From positions 1 to 20,360 of the IMG/VR virus record IMGVR_UViG_3300006919_014344: a DNA stretch of 20,360 bases. One strand, 5' to 3'. This DNA comes from a virus. The translations under genes were made by a program, and so were the position numbers. The notes beneath the pieces are model-generated. The model did no database searches. It saw nothing but the letters and a program-made list of their open reading frames with translations, and was not told the DNA's origin. Within the stretch, counting starts at the first letter, position 1, and every line of letters starts with the position of its first letter. Shown piece by piece: positions 13,125-20,080 of this stretch.

Positions 13125-13427
13125 ATGGAAGGCTCAGTTGATCTACAAACATTCATGAATATTGCCATAGGCTTGATATCCTTCTTCGGTGGTTGGATTC
13201 TGAAAGTTATATGGGAAAAAACTAATATTAACGCGGAGCATATAGAAGAGTTACGCGAACACCATGAAATAGATTTAAAAGAGGAGCGGTCTAGATTAAA
13301 TGCACTAGCTCTAAGTTTGCCTGAAAAATATGTCTCCAAGGGTGATTTCGACAACCTAGTTAAGACAGTTCATCATAGATTTGACAGGCTGGAAGAGAAA
13401 ATAGACCACCTATCGGAAAGACGCTAG
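13125..13427 (+). CDS. membrane-anchored coiled-coil protein
   Basis: A 100-residue protein with a single hydrophobic helix near the N-terminus (about residues 9-30, TFMNIAIGLISFFGGWILKVIW), then a long charged helical region with heptad-like spacing (EHIEELREHHEIDLKEERSR) and a second coil (FDNLVKTVHHRFDRLEEKIDHL). The middle LPEKYVSKGDFD is a linker often seen in short phage proteins of this shape, some of which lie beside lysis genes; none is seen here, so the role remains unknown. It has its own AT-rich upstream region, and the following gene also has its own promoter, so it is probably transcribed alone or with nrdAB read-through. Confidence 0.72.
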   Translation: MEGSVDLQTFMNIAIGLISFFGGWILKVIWEKTNINAEHIEELREHHEIDLKEERSRLNALALSLPEKYVSKGDFDNLVKTVHHRFDRLEEKIDHLSERR

Positions 13428-13434
13428 AAAAGCG

Positions 13435-13469
13435 TTGACCTTATCTCAAAAAGCACCTAAAATAAGGTG
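13435..13469 (+). promoter_or_regulatory. promoter of the sugar operon with internal inverted repeats
   Basis: TTGACC (13435-13440), 17 bp, TAAAAT (13458-13463), with the GTG start at 13469 five bases on, so transcription should begin at the start codon. A 7-bp inverted repeat (ACCTTAT 13438-13444, ATAAGGT 13462-13468) and a 5-bp one (CACCT 13454-13458, AGGTG 13465-13469) cover the promoter and could be an operator. Confidence 0.7.
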
Positions 13470-14329
13470 TGAGATATGTTATCGTAGCTGATTGGTGGCC
13501 TGAAGATTTTAAAGGGGGCGGCGGTAATCACTCTGGCGGCGCTGAATTGAGTGATTCAATTCTTTTTTCAATTCTCCAAGAAAAGAAAGAAAACGTAGCA
13601 AAATATAGCAGTCCCGACCTTACTGCTGAAATACTAGATAGCGAAAAAGACTCTACGTTTATAATTTCTAATTTCTTTAATATTCACCCGTATGTCTTGG
13701 AAAGAATTAAAAATGAGTTTAAATACATACTTTATTGCCATGATTACAAATTTGTGGCTCATATGCAGCCCCAAAGATATGAAAATTTTATAGTACCGAA
13801 ACATGAATTAATATGTGTTGACTTATTTGAAAATGCACAAGCTGTAATCTGTCAGAGTAGCTTACAGGAAAAAATACATCTCGATAATTTAGGCTTAAAT
13901 AATATAATTAATTTTTCTGGAAACTTGTGGAGTAACGAAATACTCAATCTAATGCAAGCCCTGTCGGAAAATACCTCAAATCGCAACGAGCGTTGTTCAA
14001 TAGTTAAATCGCCCTACCCAGAAAAAGGCGTAGCTGAAGCTGTGATTTTTTGCCAAAAAAACAAGTTTGATTACGATTTAATAGGTCATCGAGATTATAA
14101 AACATTCTTGCATCAAATCGCATCCAATAAAGCGCTAGTGTTTTACGCTAAACTTCCAGAAACTTGCGGTAGAGTGGTGGTAGAAGCTAAAATGATGGGC
14201 GTAGTTACGCACTCTACAGACCTTTTAGGAGCATCCCATGAACCTTGGTATAACCTAGCAAGTAAAGAACTCATTGAAGTCATGAGATCAAAGCATGACG
14301 AAATACACAAAATTATAACTTCTTCATGA
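13469..14329 (+). CDS. GT-B fold glycosyltransferase
   Basis: A 286-residue glycosyltransferase, first gene of the sugar operon. The N-terminal YVIVADWWPEDFKGGGGNHS and GGAELSD (23-29) match the acceptor-side loop of GT4-like enzymes, where GGAE is typical. YILYCHDY and the following ENAQAVICQSSLQEKI (121-136) fit the middle. The donor-binding region is LPETCGRVVVEAKMMGVV (229-246), where Glu231 and Glu239 give the E-x7-E pattern. It is shorter than most GT4 proteins (350 or more), mainly in the second domain. GTG is the start, fixed by the promoter, whose -10 ends five bases upstream. The stop overlaps the epimerase ATG (ATGA). Substrates unknown. Confidence 0.75.
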   Translation: MRYVIVADWWPEDFKGGGGNHSGGAELSDSILFSILQEKKENVAKYSSPDLTAEILDSEKDSTFIISNFFNIHPYVLERIKNEFKYILYCHDYKFVAHMQPQRYENFIVPKHELICVDLFENAQAVICQSSLQEKIHLDNLGLNNIINFSGNLWSNEILNLMQALSENTSNRNERCSIVKSPYPEKGVAEAVIFCQKNKFDYDLIGHRDYKTFLHQIASNKALVFYAKLPETCGRVVVEAKMMGVVTHSTDLLGASHEPWYNLASKELIEVMRSKHDEIHKIITSS

Positions 14330-15258
14330 AAAGATCATTAATTACAGGAGGCTGTGGCTTCATTGGGAGTCATTTAGTAGATACGCTTATAAACAAAGGC
14401 CATCAAGTTTATGTAATTGATAATTTATCTTCGGAGTGTAATGAGCAATTTCACTTCAATAAAGAAGCTACTTATTTACATGAAGATATTAAAAATTATG
14501 ATAAGATAGAGCATTTTTTTAAAAATGTGGATTATGTTTTTCATTTAGCGGCTGAGTCAAGAATTCAACCTACCTTGAACCGCCCTCAAGAAACATGCAT
14601 GACTAATTTTGTAGGAACTTGTAATGTATTAGAGGCTGCAAAAAACTCAGGCGTTTCTAGATTTTTTTATTCTAGCACTTCCTCTGCTTATGGTAGAAAA
14701 AATTGCAGCATAGCACATAAAGTTCTTAATAAGCCCTGCGAACTAAGAGAGGATATGCCAAGGGATTGTCTTAACCCGTACTCGGTTTCTAAAGTGGCGG
14801 CTGAAGATTTATGTAAAATTTATTCCTCCTTATGGAATCTTAATACTATTACATTTAGGTATTTTAACGTTTATGGAGAAAGGCAACCGACTAAAGGTAA
14901 ATATGCTCCAGTTCTAGGTCTTTTTATAAAACAGAAAAATGAAAATAAACCCATGACAATTGTAGGGGATGGAAAACAACGTCGAGACTTCACGCATGTA
15001 AGTGACATAGTTAAGGCTAATATTTTAGCTATGGAATCTGAAGATATTGCAGGTGTTTCTGGAGAAATCTTTAACGTAGGAACAGGAACTAATCATTCAA
15101 TGCTAGAAATTGCTTCCATGATAGGTGATAAGGTAGAACACTTACCACCAAGATTAGGTGAGGCTCAAGAAACTTTAGCTGATATTAGTAAAATCTCGCA
15201 TTATTTCGGCTACCAGCCGTCTGTAGCAGTGGAAGATTGGATTTCTAAAAACAAATGA
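14326..15258 (+). CDS. NAD-dependent nucleotide-sugar epimerase/dehydratase (extended SDR)
   Basis: Extended short-chain dehydrogenase of 310 residues. The NAD-binding GGCGFIGSHLVDTL (8-21) and the acidic VIDNLS (30-35) show NAD rather than NADP use. The catalytic residues are YSVSK (Tyr152, Lys156) with the serine/threonine cluster YSSTSSAYG (115-123). RYFNVYGERQ, GDGKQRRDFTHVSDI and NVGTG are the sugar-nucleotide binding motifs of the UDP-glucose 4-epimerase/UDP-glucuronate group. The downstream UDP-galactopyranose mutase needs UDP-galactose, so a 4-epimerase making UDP-Gal is a good guess, but UDP-GlcA 4-epimerase or decarboxylase is equally open by sequence. It overlaps both neighbours by 4 bases, a coupled operon. 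Confidence 0.88.
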   Translation: MKRSLITGGCGFIGSHLVDTLINKGHQVYVIDNLSSECNEQFHFNKEATYLHEDIKNYDKIEHFFKNVDYVFHLAAESRIQPTLNRPQETCMTNFVGTCNVLEAAKNSGVSRFFYSSTSSAYGRKNCSIAHKVLNKPCELREDMPRDCLNPYSVSKVAAEDLCKIYSSLWNLNTITFRYFNVYGERQPTKGKYAPVLGLFIKQKNENKPMTIVGDGKQRRDFTHVSDIVKANILAMESEDIAGVSGEIFNVGTGTNHSMLEIASMIGDKVEHLPPRLGEAQETLADISKISHYFGYQPSVAVEDWISKNK

Positions 15259-16232
15259 AAGCAATCATAGCGGGATGTGGACTAAGCGGGATAACATCCG
15301 CCATCTTACTGAAAGAAAAAGGCTATGATGTAGAAATATTTGATACAAGGCATCATATAGGTGGTAATTGTTACGACCATAAAGTAGAAGGCGTAATGGT
15401 TCATAAGTATGGCCCTCACGGATTTCATACTACAAATAAAAATGTATGGGACTTTTTAAACAGGTTTTCTTCCTTCAATAAAGTATGCCTCAGAGTTCAT
15501 GCTAATACCCCTGAAGGCATTATTCCATTGCCTTATTCCCCCGCGACGGAAAAGATAATTGGATACAAGACGCCTCAAGAAATAAAAGAACTTATATTTA
15601 AAGATTATAGTGAAAAAATGTGGGGCATTCCTTGGGAAAAATTTCCAAAATCTATAAGTGGAAGAGTTCCCACTAAAAGGGACGATCCAAGCTTATGCTT
15701 TCATCTAGACGAGTATCAAGGAATTCCCTCAAACGGTTACACTGAGATGTTTAAGAATATGCTTAGTGGAATTAAAATTAATTTAAATTCTTCACCTATA
15801 GAATATAAAAAACAAAAAAAAGACTTACTAATATACACGGGTAAGATTGACGAATTTTTTGATTACAAATATGGCTGGCTAGAATACAGGTCTTTGAAAA
15901 TTCAATTTGAAACAGCTAAACGTAGACCTGACATTTTTCAATTAAATGAATGCAATAAGAATCCTTGGACTCGTAGCGTTGATCACTCCCACTGGCATGA
16001 GCAAGACATAAAGCAAACGGTTATTTCTAGAGAATATCCTTGTGAACATGACAAAAATAACATACCATTTTATCCTAAACCTTTTGGAGATAATCAAAAA
16101 AAATATAAAAAATACAAAAGGATTGCAGACTCTCTAGCTAATGTTATATTTGTAGGTAGGTTAGCAACTTATAAATATTTAGATATGGATGATGCTATAG
16201 CTCAAGTTTTCAATAAGTTAAAAAATATATGA
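15255..16232 (+). CDS. glf: UDP-galactopyranose mutase
   Basis: Flavoenzyme that interconverts UDP-galactopyranose and UDP-galactofuranose, the donor of Galf residues. The FAD motif AGCGLSGITSAILLKEKGYD (6-25) is followed by IGGNCYD (35-41) and YGPHGFHT, all hallmarks of the family. SGRVPTKRDDPSLCFHLDEY, then QGIPSNGYTEMF, matches the substrate-binding region, and the C-terminal FVGRLATYKYLDMDDAI carries the conserved Arg and Tyr next to the flavin. It has 325 residues against roughly 370-390 in bacteria, with the shortening spread through the middle. Galf is absent from vertebrates and common in bacterial and phage-decorated glycans. Its stop overlaps the ATG of the GDP-mannose dehydratase gene. 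Confidence 0.92.
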   Translation: MKAIIAGCGLSGITSAILLKEKGYDVEIFDTRHHIGGNCYDHKVEGVMVHKYGPHGFHTTNKNVWDFLNRFSSFNKVCLRVHANTPEGIIPLPYSPATEKIIGYKTPQEIKELIFKDYSEKMWGIPWEKFPKSISGRVPTKRDDPSLCFHLDEYQGIPSNGYTEMFKNMLSGIKINLNSSPIEYKKQKKDLLIYTGKIDEFFDYKYGWLEYRSLKIQFETAKRRPDIFQLNECNKNPWTRSVDHSHWHEQDIKQTVISREYPCEHDKNNIPFYPKPFGDNQKKYKKYKRIADSLANVIFVGRLATYKYLDMDDAIAQVFNKLKNI

Positions 16233-17272
16233 AAAAAGTTCTAGTAACAGGCACTCTAGGTCAAGATGGTGCTAACATGTGTGAGTTTTTATTGGAAAAT
16301 ACTGACCATGAAGTATATGGGATGATAAGAAGGGCTGCGTCTCCTAATTTTAAAAATTGTAAAAAATTCATTAATCACGAAAGATTTAAATTAGTTTACG
16401 GCGACCTAACTGATGAGGTCAGTATTTCCAGTTTGGTTAAAGATATACAACCTGATTATTTTATTAATTTTGCAGCCAATAGCTTTGTAGGTTGTAGCTG
16501 GAAAATGCCTCTTCAAGTTTTCGACACGAATACAACTGGAGTGTTAAGATGTTTGGAAGCGATTAAAGATTATCAACCTAAATGTAAATTTTACAGTGCT
16601 GGAAGTAGCGAAGAGTTTGGGGATGTAGACTACTCTCCGCAAGACTTAAAACACCCCCTTAAACCTAGAAGCCCCTACGGAGCCTCTAAATGTGCCGCTA
16701 GGCATTTAGTAAAAGTTTATAGGGAATCGTATAATATTTTCGCTGTTCACGCCACCCTCTTTAATCATGAAGGCACAAAGAGAGGGGAAGAATTTGTTAC
16801 TAGAAAAATTACCAAGGGGGTAGCTAGGATTAAAAAATCTTTAGAAAATAATCAAAAAATTGAGCCCCTAGAACTAGGTAATATTTATGCAAAGAGAGAT
16901 TGGAGTGATTCTGAAGATTTTGTAGAAGGGGTATGGTTAATGATGACGCAAGAAAAGCCTAGAGACTATCTCTTGGCCAGCGGAGAGACGCATACAATTA
17001 AAGAATTCGTAGAAAGAGCTTTTCTGGCTGCTGGTATAGAGGGTAACTGGACTGAGGTAGAAAATGATCCTATAAAAACAAAATTCCATAGAAACTCCGC
17101 CGAAGGAGAAACTTTGGTTAAAATCAGCGAAGAATTTTACAGACCCAATGAGGTGGAATTATTATTGGGCGACCCATCTAGAATAAAACTTGAGCTTGGA
17201 TGGAGACCCAAAGTTTCTTTTTGTAATTTAGTCAAAAAGATGGTACAACATGATCTGAATGAGCAAGAATGA
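16229..17272 (+). CDS. gmd: GDP-mannose 4,6-dehydratase
   Basis: Converts GDP-D-mannose to GDP-4-keto-6-deoxymannose, precursor of GDP-fucose, GDP-rhamnose or GDP-perosamine. Signatures are VTGTLGQDGANMCEFLLE (6-23; the GQDG loop is typical of Gmd), YGMIRRAASPN (30-40, the Arg pair that binds the NADP phosphate), YSAGSSEEFGDV (122-133), and RSPYGASK (147-154) with Tyr150 and Lys154. TLFNHEGTKRGEEFVTRKIT and GNIYAKRDWSDSEDFVEGVW are near-diagnostic for the family. Length 347 is normal. No reductase or epimerase (Fcl), Rmd or perosamine synthase follows in the window, so the final sugar is unknown. The stop lies inside the next gene, which starts 14 bases earlier. Confidence 0.93.
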   Translation: MKKVLVTGTLGQDGANMCEFLLENTDHEVYGMIRRAASPNFKNCKKFINHERFKLVYGDLTDEVSISSLVKDIQPDYFINFAANSFVGCSWKMPLQVFDTNTTGVLRCLEAIKDYQPKCKFYSAGSSEEFGDVDYSPQDLKHPLKPRSPYGASKCAARHLVKVYRESYNIFAVHATLFNHEGTKRGEEFVTRKITKGVARIKKSLENNQKIEPLELGNIYAKRDWSDSEDFVEGVWLMMTQEKPRDYLLASGETHTIKEFVERAFLAAGIEGNWTEVENDPIKTKFHRNSAEGETLVKISEEFYRPNEVELLLGDPSRIKLELGWRPKVSFCNLVKKMVQHDLNEQE

Positions 17273-17690
17273 ATTTAAAATAGGTAGAAAAATTAAAAGT
17301 CGCACGACTAAAAAACAGGTACAGCCTAAAAATCAATTCGCGGTTATAATTTGGCAGCTAATAAAAGACCCTAATGACTTTTCCGCAGTAGATTGGGGTA
17401 GGGAGACTAAGGCTGCTAAAGGCTTATTTGATACTTACCCAAATATTAAATTCTGGAGTCAAATTAATTTAGGGTTTTATTTGAATTCTTTAAATTTTTT
17501 TAATGGTAAAGACGGAATAAAATACCTAAGAAGTGCTGTTGATGAATTTGAGAGAAATTTAAAAATAAATTTCCAACAACCTGAAAAAGAAGAATTCAAT
17601 GATGACGCTACTTTTCATAAAAATATAGATAAATCAACTAAACCAGTGTCTTTAAGTTCTATTTTTAAAAATGGCAAAAAAACAAGATAA
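17259..17690 (+). CDS. hypothetical basic protein, 143 residues
   Basis: I do not recognise this protein. The first 25 residues are basic and probably disordered (KIGRKIKSRTTKKQVQPKN). A compact middle (FAVIIWQLIKDPNDFSAVDWGRETKAAKGLF, shown here only as start and end of the region about 28-58) leads into FWSQINLGFYLNSLNFF and a helical stretch. The C-terminus is charged again and ends SSIFKNGKKTR. The DW and WSQ motifs and the absence of a signal suggest a cytoplasmic or virion DNA-associated protein, but nothing decides this. It overlaps gmd by 14 bases and the next glycosyltransferase by 20 bases, so its translation is likely coupled to both. Confidence 0.65.
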   Translation: MSKNEFKIGRKIKSRTTKKQVQPKNQFAVIIWQLIKDPNDFSAVDWGRETKAAKGLFDTYPNIKFWSQINLGFYLNSLNFFNGKDGIKYLRSAVDEFERNLKINFQQPEKEEFNDDATFHKNIDKSTKPVSLSSIFKNGKKTR

Positions 17691-18945
17691 AGTAAAAATC
17701 TGTTTATGGACACATGTTCAAAACGAATCCTCTATCATAGAAAAGATGTTAGAGAGTGCCGCTGATTATATTGATTACTGGGTGATAGTCGATAACGGTT
17801 CCACAGACGGAACTCAAGGAATAATAGAAAATTTTTTTAAAAAACATAATATAGATGGTAAGCTTTATCAGAGTAAAATTGGCTGGAAGGGGCACGGCAT
17901 AAATAGGCAGCATTCTTGGGAGTTTTTAGAAAATACGGATCACGGCTGCGATTACATTTTAAGAATTGATGCTGACGAAGGAATAGTGGTTGAGGAAGAT
18001 TTTGATTGGTCAATTATCCCCTCCCAAGAAGCGTGGTCCATTATTTATCAATCAGGTAATCATTGCGTTCCTAGAATGTGGATGTGGAAATGGGGTCTAC
18101 CTTGGTACTGGGCAGACGATGTAGCCCACGAAACAATACACCTCGAAGACGGGAGAGAGCCCAAACAGCCAAAAAATATGCCTTTAGGTTTCAAGCATAT
18201 TTCTTTAGGTAATGGAAATAGTTACGAAAACCCCATAAAATACATTCAAGATATTTTAAAACTGGAGAATCAACTACACGAAAGATTTAGGGATGGTAGC
18301 GATATAAAAGCTGAAAGATATCATTTATTTTATCTTTGTAAGTCGTTTAATTATACAGGGTACAGCTTGGATAATGAAAATATTTACAAATACTTTCCAT
18401 ACGGTAGAGATCATTTGAAAATTTTCTTAGAGAGAGGTATATTTTATTATGATAAATTTCTTTCTATGTTCGAGGAGACAGGCGAAGGGTGGTATGTTAG
18501 ATATTTAAAAGCCGAATTACTTCAGAGGCTTAGTAGATCAGAGGATTCTATAAAAGAATATATTACTTCCCATCAACTACGCCCCGACAGAGGTGAACCC
18601 TTAGCACGCCTCTTCTGGCACTACTACTATGACTCAGATTGGGATAAAGCATTTGATTTTGGCAATAAATTAAAAGAATTAAAATGCCCCATAGAACACG
18701 ACGCTTGGCAGTTAGAAATAAATGCTTATTATGAAAATAATTGGAAAATAAAAGACGCTTTAGGAGTTGTTTATGAGAGGCTTGGCTCGCAAAATAGGGA
18801 TATTAAATTATTAAATGAATCAAAAAAAATATTTGAGAGCCTAGTGATTGAGTATGAAAAAGGAAAAATACCACAAGGGGATGACGGCGAGAGATTAAAA
18901 AATAATATAAAATTTTTAAACGGTAAAATAAAAGAGGCACAATAA
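17671..18945 (+). CDS. GT2 glycosyltransferase with helical C-terminal extension
   Basis: A 424-residue protein. The N-terminal GT2 domain shows VIVDNGSTDGTQGIIENFF (38-56), the classic nucleotide-binding loop, and the metal-binding YILRIDADEGIV (95-106, Asp100-Ala-Asp102). It is of the subgroup that acts on a glycan or peptide with an aromatic-rich acceptor region (MWMWKWGLPWYW around 135-150). Residues about 250-420 are helical and repeat-like (RYLKAELLQRLSRSEDSIKE, then the stretch ARLFWHYYYDSDWDKAFDFG), resembling tetratricopeptide repeats that may hold a protein partner. The ATG lies within the end of the upstream gene. RecA follows after 3 bp. Substrates unknown. Confidence 0.83.
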   Translation: MAKKQDKVKICLWTHVQNESSIIEKMLESAADYIDYWVIVDNGSTDGTQGIIENFFKKHNIDGKLYQSKIGWKGHGINRQHSWEFLENTDHGCDYILRIDADEGIVVEEDFDWSIIPSQEAWSIIYQSGNHCVPRMWMWKWGLPWYWADDVAHETIHLEDGREPKQPKNMPLGFKHISLGNGNSYENPIKYIQDILKLENQLHERFRDGSDIKAERYHLFYLCKSFNYTGYSLDNENIYKYFPYGRDHLKIFLERGIFYYDKFLSMFEETGEGWYVRYLKAELLQRLSRSEDSIKEYITSHQLRPDRGEPLARLFWHYYYDSDWDKAFDFGNKLKELKCPIEHDAWQLEINAYYENNWKIKDALGVVYERLGSQNRDIKLLNESKKIFESLVIEYEKGKIPQGDDGERLKNNIKFLNGKIKEAQ

Positions 18946-18948
18946 AAC

Positions 18949-20046
18949 ATGAGAAAAAAGAAAAAAGAAGTGGCAGAAGGATATACGGCTGTAAATCAGA
19001 TTCAAGATTATTTAAAACAAAACCAATCAGACCATTACAACTTTGAGGAAGAAAGAGATTATACTGTTTCTAGCGGTAGCTTAAAATTAGATATTGAAAT
19101 GGGTGGTGGTATAAAACCAGGTGTCATTAGAGCTTCTGGTGTTACAGAGGGAGGGAAAACATCTTGCGCCTTGTCTTTTGCAAGAAATTTCCAGAAAATA
19201 GAAAACTCTATGATTGTCTATGTAAAATCCGAAGGTAGATTATCCGATGAAATGTTAGAGCGTTCAGGGGTGGACACTAGCGAAGAAAAGTTTTTTATTT
19301 ATAAATGTAATATTTTTGAATCAGTAATTGATTTGTTAAGGCAATTAGTTCACAACAATCCTGATGATACTCGTTACATGTTCATTATTGATTCGATGGA
19401 CGCATTAGTCCCTAGGGGTGACTTGGAGAAAGGCTCAGATGAGGCTGTTAAAGTGGCTGGTGGCTCTTTACTAACTTCAGATTTTCTAAAAAGAATGGCC
19501 CTATCCTTTGCAAGCAAGGGTCATATTTGCTACATGATCTCTCAGGTAAGAAGTAATATTAAGATTAACCCTTATGAAAAAGGTGACCCACAAATTACTA
19601 ATGCATCAGGGGGTAACGCTGCACTTCATTACAGTGATTGGATTCTAGAGTTTCAACCAAGATTTAACAAAGATTTAATATCAACACAACCAAACGGAAA
19701 AGGCGATATTCTAGGCCATTGGTGTAAGATTATATTTAGAAAAACTGCTAATGAAAAAACAGGTATAGAAGTTAAATATCCTATTAGGTACGGTAGAAAA
19801 AATGGTAAAAGTATATGGGCTGAATACGAAGTCGTAGAAATGTTACAAATGTTTGACTTAGCTCAAGCTAAAGGGGCTTGGGTAACTATAAACGATGAGA
19901 TTATTGAAGAGGTCAAAGAAAAGCTTAATTTGGAGTTTAAAAAACAACATCAAGGCGTAGACAACCTAAGAAAATACTTTGAAGAAAATAAAGAAATAGG
20001 TAAATACTTATTTAGCAAATTTATTGAAGTATTAAAAAAGTCTTGA
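18949..20046 (+). CDS. RecA/UvsX-type recombinase
   Basis: ATP-dependent strand-exchange protein for recombination-dependent replication and repair. The core matches RecA: SGSLKLDIEMGGGIKPGVI (42-60), Walker A GVTEGGKT (64-71, Lys70, Thr71), the catalytic Glu95 in VKSEGRLSDEML, Walker B-like YMFIIDSMDAL (143-153), and the switch region ISQVRSNI (197-204) leading to the DNA-binding L2 loop region and NASGGNAALHYSD (218-230). The N-terminal 30 residues are charged and Lys-rich. The C-terminal part (about 290-365) is phage-specific and helical. The 365-residue length is between E. coli RecA (352) and T4 UvsX (391). The start ATG is three bases after the glycosyltransferase stop. The only gene between it and the tmRNA is their shared intergenic spacer of 34 bp. 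Confidence 0.93.
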   Translation: MRKKKKEVAEGYTAVNQIQDYLKQNQSDHYNFEEERDYTVSSGSLKLDIEMGGGIKPGVIRASGVTEGGKTSCALSFARNFQKIENSMIVYVKSEGRLSDEMLERSGVDTSEEKFFIYKCNIFESVIDLLRQLVHNNPDDTRYMFIIDSMDALVPRGDLEKGSDEAVKVAGGSLLTSDFLKRMALSFASKGHICYMISQVRSNIKINPYEKGDPQITNASGGNAALHYSDWILEFQPRFNKDLISTQPNGKGDILGHWCKIIFRKTANEKTGIEVKYPIRYGRKNGKSIWAEYEVVEMLQMFDLAQAKGAWVTINDEIIEEVKEKLNLEFKKQHQGVDNLRKYFEENKEIGKYLFSKFIEVLKKS

Positions 20047-20080
20047 TTTAGATTCAAAAAAACAGTGTAATATACTTTAA
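20043..20080 (+). promoter_or_regulatory. possible promoter of the tmRNA gene
   Basis: TATACT (20071-20076) ends four to five bases before the predicted tmRNA 5' end at 20081. At 17 bp upstream the -35 is the weak TTAGAT (20048-20053). An A7 run sits between them, as before nrdA. Confidence 0.45.

Noticed and set aside
13073-13354. Leftward 93-codon frame opposite the membrane/coiled-coil gene
   Set aside because: The rightward frame has a clear membrane helix and coiled coil and fits the local direction; the leftward one is its antisense.
13421-13435. Hairpin ACGCT-AGAAA-AGCGT as terminator of the coiled-coil gene
   Set aside because: The stem is only 5 bp and is followed by TGACC rather than a T run; it overlaps the next -35.
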